DNA from: Christensenellaceae bacterium
GTDB taxonomy: Bacteria > Bacillota > Clostridia > Christensenellales > DTU072
DNA length: 6,945 nucleotides
Direction of reading: 5' to 3'
Assembly (NCBI GenBank): GCA_031260775.1
Contig: JAISKW010000039.1
Coordinates: 1 to 6,945 of the forward strand
Shown here: positions 1 to 6,793 of the stretch, piece by piece
How the letters are laid out: the number at the start of each line of letters is the position of its first letter
How positions within the stretch are numbered: position 1 is the stretch's first letter
The notes under the pieces: model-generated
What the model was told of the DNA's origin: nothing
Seen by the model: only the letters and a program-made list of their open reading frames with translations
Database searches by the model: none
Program-made: the position numbers and the translations under genes

Positions 1-276
1 GCCGAAACGGGCAAAATCGAAATAACAAGTCAAAACCACTCGTACGCAATAGACAGAGAAACCTTAAAGGATACGGGCTTAAAGCAAACGCATTTCAATT
101 GCCTGGACAACGAATGTGAGGGCGTGTGCGATGAGGAAAACCTCGTAATGGGAGTGCAATATCACCCCGAAAGCGCGGCGGGCCCGGAGGATTCGGATTA
201 TTTATACGAGGAGTTCTTGAAAATGCTCCGTAAAAAAAGACTGCACGAGGAATTTTACAGCGCGTTTAAGAAATAG
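1..276 (+). CDS. carA: Carbamoyl-phosphate synthase small chain, glutamine amidotransferase subunit (3' end, partial)
   Basis: Only the last 91 residues and the TAG stop are in the window; the gene enters from the left edge in frame 1. CarA hydrolyses glutamine and passes ammonia to CarB for carbamoyl phosphate synthesis in the cytoplasm. The visible part is the end of a class I glutamine amidotransferase domain. It has a QNHSYAID segment at residues 11-18 of the fragment and the catalytic His-Glu pair in GVQYHPES (H55, E57 of the fragment), followed by GPEDSDYLYEEFLKML. The catalytic Cys would lie upstream, outside the window. The protein ends in a basic tail (RKKRLHEEF and onward) of about 15 residues beyond the usual end of the fold. 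The complete carB gene starting 19 nt downstream confirms the assignment and separates it from related amidotransferases such as those of GMP or anthranilate synthases. Confidence 0.96.
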   Translation, partial: AETGKIEITSQNHSYAIDRETLKDTGLKQTHFNCLDNECEGVCDEENLVMGVQYHPESAAGPEDSDYLYEEFLKMLRKKRLHEEFYSAFKK

Positions 277-280
277 GAGA

Positions 281-287
281 AAAGGAG
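281..287 (+). promoter_or_regulatory. Strong ribosome binding site of carB
   Basis: AAAGGAG lies in the 19-nt carA-carB gap, with 8 nt between it and the ATG at 296. It is the only canonical Shine-Dalgarno sequence found directly before a gene start in this window, and it fixes the carB start. Confidence 0.85.
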
Positions 288-295
288 ATTAGAAG

Positions 296-3200
296 ATGCC
301 TAAGAGAACAGATATAAATAAAATAATGGTTATAGGGAGCGGCCCTATTGTCATAGGACAAGCCGCCGAGTTCGACTACGCGGGCACGCAGGCTTGCATA
401 GCTCTGCGCGAGGAGGGCTACGAGGTAGTTTTAGTCAACTCCAACCCGGCGACAATAATGACCGACGTGGACATTGCCGATAAGGTGTATATGGAGCCGC
501 TCGATTTGGAGCATGTGGCGCGCATTATCCGCAAGGAACGCCCCGACGGTATAGTTTGCTCATTGGGCGGTCAAACCGGACTAAACCTCGGAATGCAGCT
601 TCACAACAAGGGCATTTTAGAGGAATGTCAGGTTGAAATACTCGGCACGAACTTCACCGCAATCGAGCAAGCGGAGGACAGAAAACTGTTCAAGGAACTT
701 TGCGAAAGGATTAACGAGCCGGTAGTAAGTTCCGCAATCGCAACTACAATCGACGAGGTTTTTGCCGAAGCAAAGGCAATAGGCTTCCCGATAATTTTGC
801 GCCCGGCGTTCACCTTAGGCGGCACGGGCGGCGGTTTTGCCGACAACGAGGAAGAACTCTACGAGTTAGCGAAAAACGCGCTTAAGTTAAGCCCCGTCGG
901 ACAGGTTTTGGTTGAAAAATCCATAAAAGGCTACAAGGAAATCGAATTTGAGGTTCTCCGCGATAGCAACGACACCGCAATTGCGGTCTGCTCAATGGAA
1001 AACGTTGACCCCGTAGGCGTACATACGGGCGACAGTATCGTAGTTTGCCCGTGCCAAACGCTCACAAATAAGGAATATCAAATGCTCCGTTCGGCAGGAT
1101 TAAGAATAATCCGCGCGCTGAAAATCGAGGGCGGTTGCAACGTGCAGTTCGCGCTTGACCCGTATTCGTTCAGTTATTATGTAATCGAAGTAAACCCCCG
1201 TGTTTCGCGTTCATCGGCACTTGCCTCTAAGGCAAGCGGATATCCGATTGCGCGCGTTGCCGCTAAAATCGCATGCGGCTTGACCTTGGACGAAATTCAA
1301 ATCGCCTCCACAATGGCGGCGTTCGAGCCGACTTTAGACTATGTCGTAGCGAAGTTCCCCCGTTTCCCGTTCGATAAGTTCAACAAAGCCTCACGGCACT
1401 TGTCAACGCAAATGAAAGCGACGGGCGAGGTTATGAGCATCGGCAGGACAATTGAGGAAGCGTTCTTGAAAGCGATTCGCTCATTAGAACTTTCGGTTTG
1501 CCATTTGTACCTTAAAAAACTTGATAACTACACCGACGACGAGCTAATTAAATTCATTGCGGAAGGCAACGACGAACGGATTTACGGCATCTGTGAAGCG
1601 TTGCGCAGGGGAGTACCGGGCGAAGTTATTTGCTCGCTCACGCAAATTGATAAGTTCTTTGTTGAAAAATTAATCAATATTGTTAACTTCGAAAAGGAAC
1701 TTAAAAAACAAAAAAACAAAGGCGATTTAGAGACTCTTAAAAAGGCGAAAAGGATGGGTTTTTCGGACGAGTATATCGGAGATTCGTGGGGGATTAGCTA
1801 CATCGACATCTACAAATTGCGCAAAGCAAACAAGATTTACCCCGTCTATAAAATGATTGACACTTGCGCCTCGGAGTTCAATTCGTATATCCCGTACTTC
1901 TATTCGTCCTACGAAAGCGAGAACGAATCGCGCATAAGCAAGAAAAGCAAAGTCATCGTTTTAGGGAGCGGGCCTATCCGCATAGGACAGGGCATCGAAT
2001 TCGATTACAGCACAGTTCACGCGGTTTGGGCTATCAAAGAAGCCGGTGAGGAAGCCATAATCATAAATAATAACCCCGAAACCGTTTCAACCGATTACAC
2101 CTTATCCGACAAATTATATTTCGAACCGTTGACGTTTGAGGACGTTATGAACATTGTGGACTACGAAAAACCGCGCGGCGTAATCTGTACCTTAGGCGGT
2201 CAAACGGCTATCAATTTGGCGGACGATTTAGCGGCGGCGGGCGTACCGTTAATCGGCAGCGATAACAAGGCAATCGATTTAGCGGAGGATAGAGATTTGT
2301 TCAATGAGTGCTTGAAAAAGCTGAAAATTCCTATGCCTGAGGGGCGGTCGGTTTACTCGATTGAGGAAGGCAAAAAGGCGGCAAAAACGATAGGCTCCCC
2401 TGTTTTGGTGCGTCCGTCGTTCGTTTTGGGCGGCAGAATGATGCACATCGTTTATGACGAGGAATCTTTATTAAACTACGTCGGCGAGGCGGTAAAACTC
2501 AACGAAAAGCACCCCGTTTTAATTGACAAATACATCTTAGGCAAAGAGTGCGAGGTTGACGCCGTTTGCGACGGGAAGGAGGTATTCATTCCCGGGATTA
2601 TGGAGCATATCGAACGCGCCGGCGTGCATAGCGGCGACTCGATGAGCGTGTATCCACCGTATTCTTTGTCCGAAAAAACCAAAAAAACCGTAATCGACTA
2701 TACAAACCGCATCGGGCTTGCGCTCGGGATTATCGGGCCTTTCAATATTCAGTTTGTAGTTGAAAGAATCGTAAACACCACCGTAAAAGGCAGCGAGTGG
2801 CTAAAAGCCGACAGGGGCGAGGACGAGGGCAAGGTTTACATTATCGAGGTCAACCCAAGAAGTTCGCGTACCGTGCCGTTCTTAGCAAAAACAACCGGCG
2901 CGCCTTTAGCGAAAATTTCAACAAAGGTTATGCTCGGCAACAGCTTAAAAAGCTTGGGATATCAGGGAATTTTGCCCGAAAAAAAGAAGTGGTACGTTAA
3001 GTCGCCGGCGTTCTCATATTCGAAACTTTTGGGGTTAGATGCGGTGTTGTCGCCCGAAATGAAATCGACGGGAGAGGCAATCGGCTACGATAAGAACTTC
3101 AACAGAGCGGTTTATAAATCAATGCGCTCGGCGTCGCTTCGCGTTTCGAACTACGGAATGATTTTTGCGACGTTAGCCGATAACGATAAGGAATCCGCAT

Positions 3201-3538
3201 TGCCCCTAATCAAACGCTTTTACGATTTGGGCTTTAACATCGCGGGCACGGAGGGTACGGCGAAATTCTTGCGCGCAAACAAAGTCCGTTGCCGTATTAA
3301 ACGCAAACTGTCGCAAGGAACGGACGAAATTTTGGTTATGCTAAGGCGCGGATATGTGACTTATGTTATCAACACGTTGAGCGAAGGAACGCTTTCGGAG
3401 CAAGAGGACGGCGTTCAAATCCGCCGCACCGCAGTTGAAAATAATGTTCCCGTATTTACCTCTTTGGATACCGTAAATGCCCTTTTGAATGTTTTGGAGG
3501 ATATAACCATGGGCATCTCGGTAATCAATTCGGATTAA
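296..3538 (+). CDS. carB: Carbamoyl-phosphate synthase large chain
   Basis: This 1080-residue protein (E. coli CarB is 1073) makes carbamoyl phosphate from bicarbonate, ammonia and two ATP, as the partner of CarA. The order is complete. The first ATP-grasp half is at about 1-400 (GSGPIVIGQAAEFDYAG; R129, R169, E215; IEVNPRVSR 297-305). The oligomerisation region is at about 401-550. The second ATP-grasp half is at about 551-935 (GSGPIRIGQGIEFDYS; LVRPSFVLGGR 704-714; IEVNPRSSR 850-858). The MGS-like allosteric domain is at about 936-1080. In that domain T985, T988, K1004 and N1026 match the spacing of the E. coli effector-pocket residues T974, T977, K993 and N1015, so control by a nucleotide such as UMP is plausible. 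The two halves keep the known internal duplication, visible even as DNA (329-361 against 1958-1990). The second half has an extra segment of about 20 residues (listed separately). Start is set by the AAAGGAG site; the stop is TAA. Confidence 0.98.
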   Translation: MPKRTDINKIMVIGSGPIVIGQAAEFDYAGTQACIALREEGYEVVLVNSNPATIMTDVDIADKVYMEPLDLEHVARIIRKERPDGIVCSLGGQTGLNLGMQLHNKGILEECQVEILGTNFTAIEQAEDRKLFKELCERINEPVVSSAIATTIDEVFAEAKAIGFPIILRPAFTLGGTGGGFADNEEELYELAKNALKLSPVGQVLVEKSIKGYKEIEFEVLRDSNDTAIAVCSMENVDPVGVHTGDSIVVCPCQTLTNKEYQMLRSAGLRIIRALKIEGGCNVQFALDPYSFSYYVIEVNPRVSRSSALASKASGYPIARVAAKIACGLTLDEIQIASTMAAFEPTLDYVVAKFPRFPFDKFNKASRHLSTQMKATGEVMSIGRTIEEAFLKAIRSLELSVCHLYLKKLDNYTDDELIKFIAEGNDERIYGICEALRRGVPGEVICSLTQIDKFFVEKLINIVNFEKELKKQKNKGDLETLKKAKRMGFSDEYIGDSWGISYIDIYKLRKANKIYPVYKMIDTCASEFNSYIPYFYSSYESENESRISKKSKVIVLGSGPIRIGQGIEFDYSTVHAVWAIKEAGEEAIIINNNPETVSTDYTLSDKLYFEPLTFEDVMNIVDYEKPRGVICTLGGQTAINLADDLAAAGVPLIGSDNKAIDLAEDRDLFNECLKKLKIPMPEGRSVYSIEEGKKAAKTIGSPVLVRPSFVLGGRMMHIVYDEESLLNYVGEAVKLNEKHPVLIDKYILGKECEVDAVCDGKEVFIPGIMEHIERAGVHSGDSMSVYPPYSLSEKTKKTVIDYTNRIGLALGIIGPFNIQFVVERIVNTTVKGSEWLKADRGEDEGKVYIIEVNPRSSRTVPFLAKTTGAPLAKISTKVMLGNSLKSLGYQGILPEKKKWYVKSPAFSYSKLLGLDAVLSPEMKSTGEAIGYDKNFNRAVYKSMRSASLRVSNYGMIFATLADNDKESALPLIKRFYDLGFNIAGTEGTAKFLRANKVRCRIKRKLSQGTDEILVMLRRGYVTYVINTLSEGTLSEQEDGVQIRRTAVENNVPVFTSLDTVNALLNVLEDITMGISVINSD
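2759..2830 (+). other. Extra surface-loop-like segment in the second ATP-grasp half of CarB
   Basis: Between FNIQF (816-820) and KVYIIEVNPR (846-855) this CarB carries about 20 more residues than E. coli CarB, where the two motifs are joined by a short turn (NVQF...VYLIEVNPR). The segment, roughly residues 822-845, is hydrophilic and charged (RIVNTTVKGSEWLKADRGED). The frame stays open and the motifs on both sides are intact, so it looks like a tolerated insertion in a hairpin loop and not a sequencing error. The comparison is from memory of the E. coli sequence; exact borders are approximate. Confidence 0.55.
3495..3511 (+). promoter_or_regulatory. Shine-Dalgarno-like TGGAGG plus ATG inside the 3' end of carB
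   Basis: TGGAGG at 3495-3500 is followed after 8 nt by an ATG at 3509, in the carB frame, encoding only nine residues (MGISVINSD) before the carB TAA at 3536-3538. It has the form of an initiation site, but TTGGAGGAT also encodes the ordinary Leu-Glu-Asp of CarB, so it may be chance. If used, it would load ribosomes that terminate 8 nt before the start of the next gene, which has no Shine-Dalgarno of its own. Confidence 0.25.
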
Positions 3539-3546
3539 AACCATAT

Positions 3547-4488
3547 ATGTTTTTGTTCGATAAGGACAATAAAAAAAACCTGATATTCCCGGCGGTTGCA
3601 GGGTACGGCGATTTTTTCTTGCGCGCGGAGTGCTTAAAATACGGCGCGAAACTTGCGTTTTGCGAGATGCTCAGCGCGAAAGGCTTGGTTTACGGATGCG
3701 AAAATACTTTTGAATTGCTGTATTGCGAATCCACGAAAAACATAGGGGTACAGATTTTCGGCTCAGATCCCTCGATAATTAAAGACGCTATTCAATTCGA
3801 TTGCGTAAAAAAGTTCGATACAATCGAGTTAAATGCAGGGTGTCCCGTGCGCAAAATCGTCACAAACGGCGAGGGCAGCGCGCTTATGAAGTCGCCGCAG
3901 TTGCTTTACGATATTGTTAAAGGAATGAAGTCGGTCGCGGACGGGCGGGCTGTCGGCGTTAAAATGCGCGCGGGGTTTAATCAAAACGAGAAAAACGCGG
4001 TCGAATGCGCGCTCAAATGCGAGGAAGCCGGCGCGGATTATGTAACAGTTCACGGCAGGACAGCCGATATGTTATACAGCGGTTTTTCGGATAATTCCGC
4101 AATAATGGAGGTTAAAAAAGCCGTTAAAATCCCCGTAATTGCGAACGGCGACATTGTTGATTTGGGAACATTTAACAAAATCGCCGAGGAAACTCAAGCG
4201 GACGGCTTTGCAATCGCCCGTGCCGCCGTGGCGCGCCCGAATATTTTTGCAACATTATTAGGTAAAAACACGGAAATAGATATAAAATATCTATTAACGG
4301 AACATTTTGCAAAGCTCGAAGCGGCTTTCGGCGAACGCACCGCTTTAGGTCTTATTAAAGGGCATATTAACTATAATCTTAAAGGGCTACCGAATGTCAA
4401 AGACATTAAAGTTGCGGCACTGCTTGCAAAAAATAAAAACGAGTTATTAAAGGCTCTCAAACAAATTAATTATGTTACGCATATATAA
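3547..4488 (+). CDS. dus: tRNA-dihydrouridine synthase family protein
   Basis: This 313-residue protein is assigned to the FMN-dependent Dus family, which reduces uridines in tRNA D-loops with NADPH. Landmarks in order are FPAVAGYGD (14-22, where the family usually has APMAGVTD), EMLSAKGL (40-47), VQIFGSDP (68-75, FMN-contacting Gln), ELNAGCPVRKI (94-104, catalytic C99), GEGSALM (108-114), VKMRAGF (138-144, Lys), VTVHGRTADMLYSG (166-179, His), ANGDI (199-203) and IARAAVARPNIF (223-234, usually GRGAxGNPW). A C-terminal helical part follows, with the GHINYNLKGLP segment typical of Dus. Length is normal. ATG at 3547 is 8 nt after the carB stop and has no Shine-Dalgarno, so translation is probably coupled to carB. 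The 3' end overlaps cysS by 17 nt. The A, B or C subfamily and the target uridine cannot be read from this. The family call is secure, though motifs are divergent. Confidence 0.9.
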   Translation: MFLFDKDNKKNLIFPAVAGYGDFFLRAECLKYGAKLAFCEMLSAKGLVYGCENTFELLYCESTKNIGVQIFGSDPSIIKDAIQFDCVKKFDTIELNAGCPVRKIVTNGEGSALMKSPQLLYDIVKGMKSVADGRAVGVKMRAGFNQNEKNAVECALKCEEAGADYVTVHGRTADMLYSGFSDNSAIMEVKKAVKIPVIANGDIVDLGTFNKIAEETQADGFAIARAAVARPNIFATLLGKNTEIDIKYLLTEHFAKLEAAFGERTALGLIKGHINYNLKGLPNVKDIKVAALLAKNKNELLKALKQINYVTHI

Positions 4489-5893
4489 CACGGCAACAAG
4501 AAAGAAAGAGGAGTTCAAGCCCCTCTCCCCCGACGTAGTAACCATGTACACTTGCGGTATGACGGTGTACTCTTTTACGCATATCGGGCACCTAAAGTCT
4601 TATTTGACAAGCGATATCGCATGCCGTTGGCTTCGTTCGTCAGGCTACACCGTGCGGCAGGTTATGAACGTAACCGACGTGGGTCACCACCTGTCCGACA
4701 GCGACGACGGCGAGGACAAACTTGAGGTTAAAGCCCGCAGCGAAAAGGTATCGCCTTGGCAAATCGCGCGCAAATACGAGGATTTATTCTTCAAAAATCT
4801 TGACGAGTTCAATGTAACTCCCCCCACCGTAATCGCGAGGGCAAGCGAGCATGTGCCCGAAATGATTTCCTTAATCAAAAAACTTGAGGAGCGCGGCTTC
4901 ACATACAAAACCCCCGTGGGTATCACCTACGACACCTCGAAATTTCCTTCGTACGCCACCTTTGCAAACTTGGACTTAGACAATCAAATGGCAGGCTACA
5001 GAGTGGATGAGGACGAGGGTCGCAAAAGCCCGTGGGATTTCGCTTTGTGGCTCACAAACAAGCCTAACCACATTATGAAATGGGAAAGCCCTTGGGGCAT
5101 AGGCTACCCCGGTTGGCACATCGAATGCTCCGCAATGAGTTGCAAATACTTAGGCGAGCAAATTGACATTCACACCGGCGGCGCGGACCATATTAAAATT
5201 CACCACACAAACGAAATCGCGCAAAGCGAGGGCGCGAGCGGCAAAAAGTTCGTCAATTACTGGATGCACACCGCGTTTTTGAATGTGGACGGCACAAAAA
5301 TGTCAAAATCCTTAGGCAACCTCTACACCCTTGAGGACTTGAAAAACAGCGGATATTCGCCCCTTTCGCTAAGGTTTTTATTTTTGAAAGGCGATTACCA
5401 AAAGCCGTTCGATTTTACCTACGAAAGCCTCTATAACGCGCAAAACGAGCTTGTTAAGCTGTGGAAATTCTTTGAACTCAACGCAAGTGAGGTTCCGGGA
5501 AAAGTTGACGAGGGCTATTTTGCGAAATTCAAGGACGGTTTGGACGATTCGTTTAACACTTCGAAGGGCATAACCGTGCTTTGGGAGTTAATAAACGACA
5601 AAAAAATCGATATTAAAACCAAACTTGCAACGGCGTTCAAATTTGACGAAACGCTTGGATTAAAACTCCAAAACGCCCGTTATATGCTAAGTTTACTCGA
5701 GGATTACCAAAATATCGATGCCTTGGATAAGCAAAAAGCGCAGCTTTTATTGAGCGGTCGCGATACGGCAAAGGCGGTTAAGGACTACGCAAAAGCCGAC
5801 GCAATCCGTAAAGAGATTGACGAATTAGGCTTTGTCGTTGAGGACACGAAAAACGGCTCATTAATCAGAATTAAACAGTACGGAAAAGTCTAA
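4472..5893 (+). CDS. cysS: Cysteinyl-tRNA synthetase (divergent type)
   Basis: This is a 473-residue class I aminoacyl-tRNA synthetase that charges tRNA-Cys with cysteine; full family length. The start MLRIYNTATRKKEEFKP matches the conserved N-terminus, which supports ATG 4472 despite the 17-nt overlap with dus and no Shine-Dalgarno. Signatures are YTCGMTVY (C28, zinc), an exact HIGH at 37-40 (often HIGN in this family), GWHIECSAMS (C219, zinc), HTGGADHIKIHHTNE (H244 and E248, zinc), and KMSKS at 277-281. A C-terminal tRNA-binding region ends with KDYAKADAIRKEIDELG and a closing VVEDTKNGS motif. Several segments differ from typical clostridial CysRS: NVTDVGHHLSDSDDGEDK where most have NFTDVDDKI, DTSKFPSY, and HHTNE in place of HHENE. 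From memory these resemble CysRS of Patescibacteria/CPR and allied lineages. The catalytic set is complete, so it should be active. The methyltransferase starts 3 nt after the TAA, in the same frame. Confidence 0.97.
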   Translation: MLRIYNTATRKKEEFKPLSPDVVTMYTCGMTVYSFTHIGHLKSYLTSDIACRWLRSSGYTVRQVMNVTDVGHHLSDSDDGEDKLEVKARSEKVSPWQIARKYEDLFFKNLDEFNVTPPTVIARASEHVPEMISLIKKLEERGFTYKTPVGITYDTSKFPSYATFANLDLDNQMAGYRVDEDEGRKSPWDFALWLTNKPNHIMKWESPWGIGYPGWHIECSAMSCKYLGEQIDIHTGGADHIKIHHTNEIAQSEGASGKKFVNYWMHTAFLNVDGTKMSKSLGNLYTLEDLKNSGYSPLSLRFLFLKGDYQKPFDFTYESLYNAQNELVKLWKFFELNASEVPGKVDEGYFAKFKDGLDDSFNTSKGITVLWELINDKKIDIKTKLATAFKFDETLGLKLQNARYMLSLLEDYQNIDALDKQKAQLLLSGRDTAKAVKDYAKADAIRKEIDELGFVVEDTKNGSLIRIKQYGKV

Positions 5894-5896
5894 TTA

Positions 5897-6742
5897 ATGA
5901 TATTAACCAATAACGAATGGAAAAATTACCGATTGATTGCATCGGGCAACGGCAAGAAGCTTGAGAATTTCAACGGCGTTGTTTTGCTTAGACCCGACCC
6001 CGAGGTAATTTGGGACGCTCCGTTTGATTTGGCAGAGGATAATGGTTTATCCGCGATTTTCGATAACGAATGGCAGTTATTAAAGCCCGTACCGAACAAT
6101 TTCTTTATTTCGTGGCGCAACCTTAAGTTCAATTTGAAGCTAATGAGCTTCAAACATGTGGGGGTTTTCCCCGAGCAAAGCGCGAATTGGGATGCGGTAA
6201 TTAAAAAAATTAAAGGCGCGGAGCGACCCGTAAACGTTCTGAACCTCTTTGCCTATACCGGCGGCGCAACGCTTGCATCCATAGCCGGAGGCGCGAGTGT
6301 AACACACGTTGATGCGGCAAAGGCGATGTGTGCAAGGGCGGGCGAGAACATAAAATCCTCGCAATTTGCCCCGAACGCCGCACGGTTTATCGTTGACGAC
6401 TGCCGCAAATTTATCGAACGCGAAATTAAGCGCGGCAAGAAATACGATGCGGTGATTCTTGACCCCCCCGCTTACGGGCGCGGCGCAAACGGCGAGCTTT
6501 GGAAGCTTGAGGACGAAATTTTTTCGCTCATTAAAAGCGTTAACGAGGTTTTGTCAAACGAGCCGCTGTTCGTTTTACTTAACGGCTATGCAAGCGGAAT
6601 AACCCCTAACGCGATGCTCAATGTTTTGAAGTGCGGAATTAACAAGCCGTACAAGACCGCCGATGCCTACGAAACGGGTATCGAAGCCGAGTTCGGCGGC
6701 ACAATTTTACCTGCCGGCGGCTCTGCCGTTTTGGATTTTTAG
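5897..6742 (+). CDS. Class I SAM-dependent methyltransferase, RlmI/COG1092-like
   Basis: This 281-residue protein has a Rossmann methyltransferase core related to RlmI/RlmK, the 23S rRNA methyltransferases, but its substrate is not known. An N-terminal part of about 85 residues contains VVLLRPDPEVIWD (28-40). Next come FKHVGVFPEQSANWD (85-99), SAM motif I VLNLFAYTGGATLAS (114-128), HVDAAK (137-142, acidic D139), FIVDDCRKF (164-172) and motif IV ILDPPAYGRGANGELWKLE (187-205). It is much shorter than E. coli RlmI (about 396 residues) and lacks a recognisable N-terminal PUA domain. I recall relatives in Clostridia that carry a Gly-rich HRSxxGGGxW-like stretch before the FKH motif; here that stretch reads LSAIFDNEWQ. 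Only TTA separates the cysS TAA from the ATG, so translation is probably coupled; a weak GGAAAA lies 13 nt upstream of the ATG. Neighbours in RNA modification favour an rRNA or tRNA substrate, but this is inference. Confidence 0.88.
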   Translation: MILTNNEWKNYRLIASGNGKKLENFNGVVLLRPDPEVIWDAPFDLAEDNGLSAIFDNEWQLLKPVPNNFFISWRNLKFNLKLMSFKHVGVFPEQSANWDAVIKKIKGAERPVNVLNLFAYTGGATLASIAGGASVTHVDAAKAMCARAGENIKSSQFAPNAARFIVDDCRKFIEREIKRGKKYDAVILDPPAYGRGANGELWKLEDEIFSLIKSVNEVLSNEPLFVLLNGYASGITPNAMLNVLKCGINKPYKTADAYETGIEAEFGGTILPAGGSAVLDF

Positions 6743-6793
6743 ACAACATATTGCTTGCCTTTGATTGAAATCCGAAGCATACTTAAAACACAA

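Noticed and set aside
329..1990. Direct DNA similarity between 329-361 and 1958-1990 (27 of 33 bases alike around TAGGGAGCGG).
   Set aside because: It is the known internal duplication of CarB: both copies encode the GSGPIxIGQ nucleotide-binding motif. It is not a recent repeat.
4473..4490. Inverted repeat TGTTA...TAACA over the dus stop and cysS start.
   Set aside because: Only a 5-bp AT-rich stem with an 8-nt loop and no T-run; too weak for a terminator or operator call.
628..6438. Several open frames of 61-80 codons on the minus strand and in other plus frames inside carB, dus, cysS and the methyltransferase.
   Set aside because: Each lies within a secure gene, has no recognisable motif or ribosome site, and is explained as a shadow of the coding strand.
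6761..6789. Promoter-like TTGATT, 17 nt, TAAAAC before rluA.
   Set aside because: Both boxes match consensus at only 4 of 6 positions, and the start would fall at the ATG; chance is likely in an AT-rich gap.
6743..6793. A small gene, RNA or terminator in the 51-nt gap before rluA.
   Set aside because: No stable hairpin with a T-run and no separate coding signal; it is simply an intergenic gap that happens to be open in the rluA frame.
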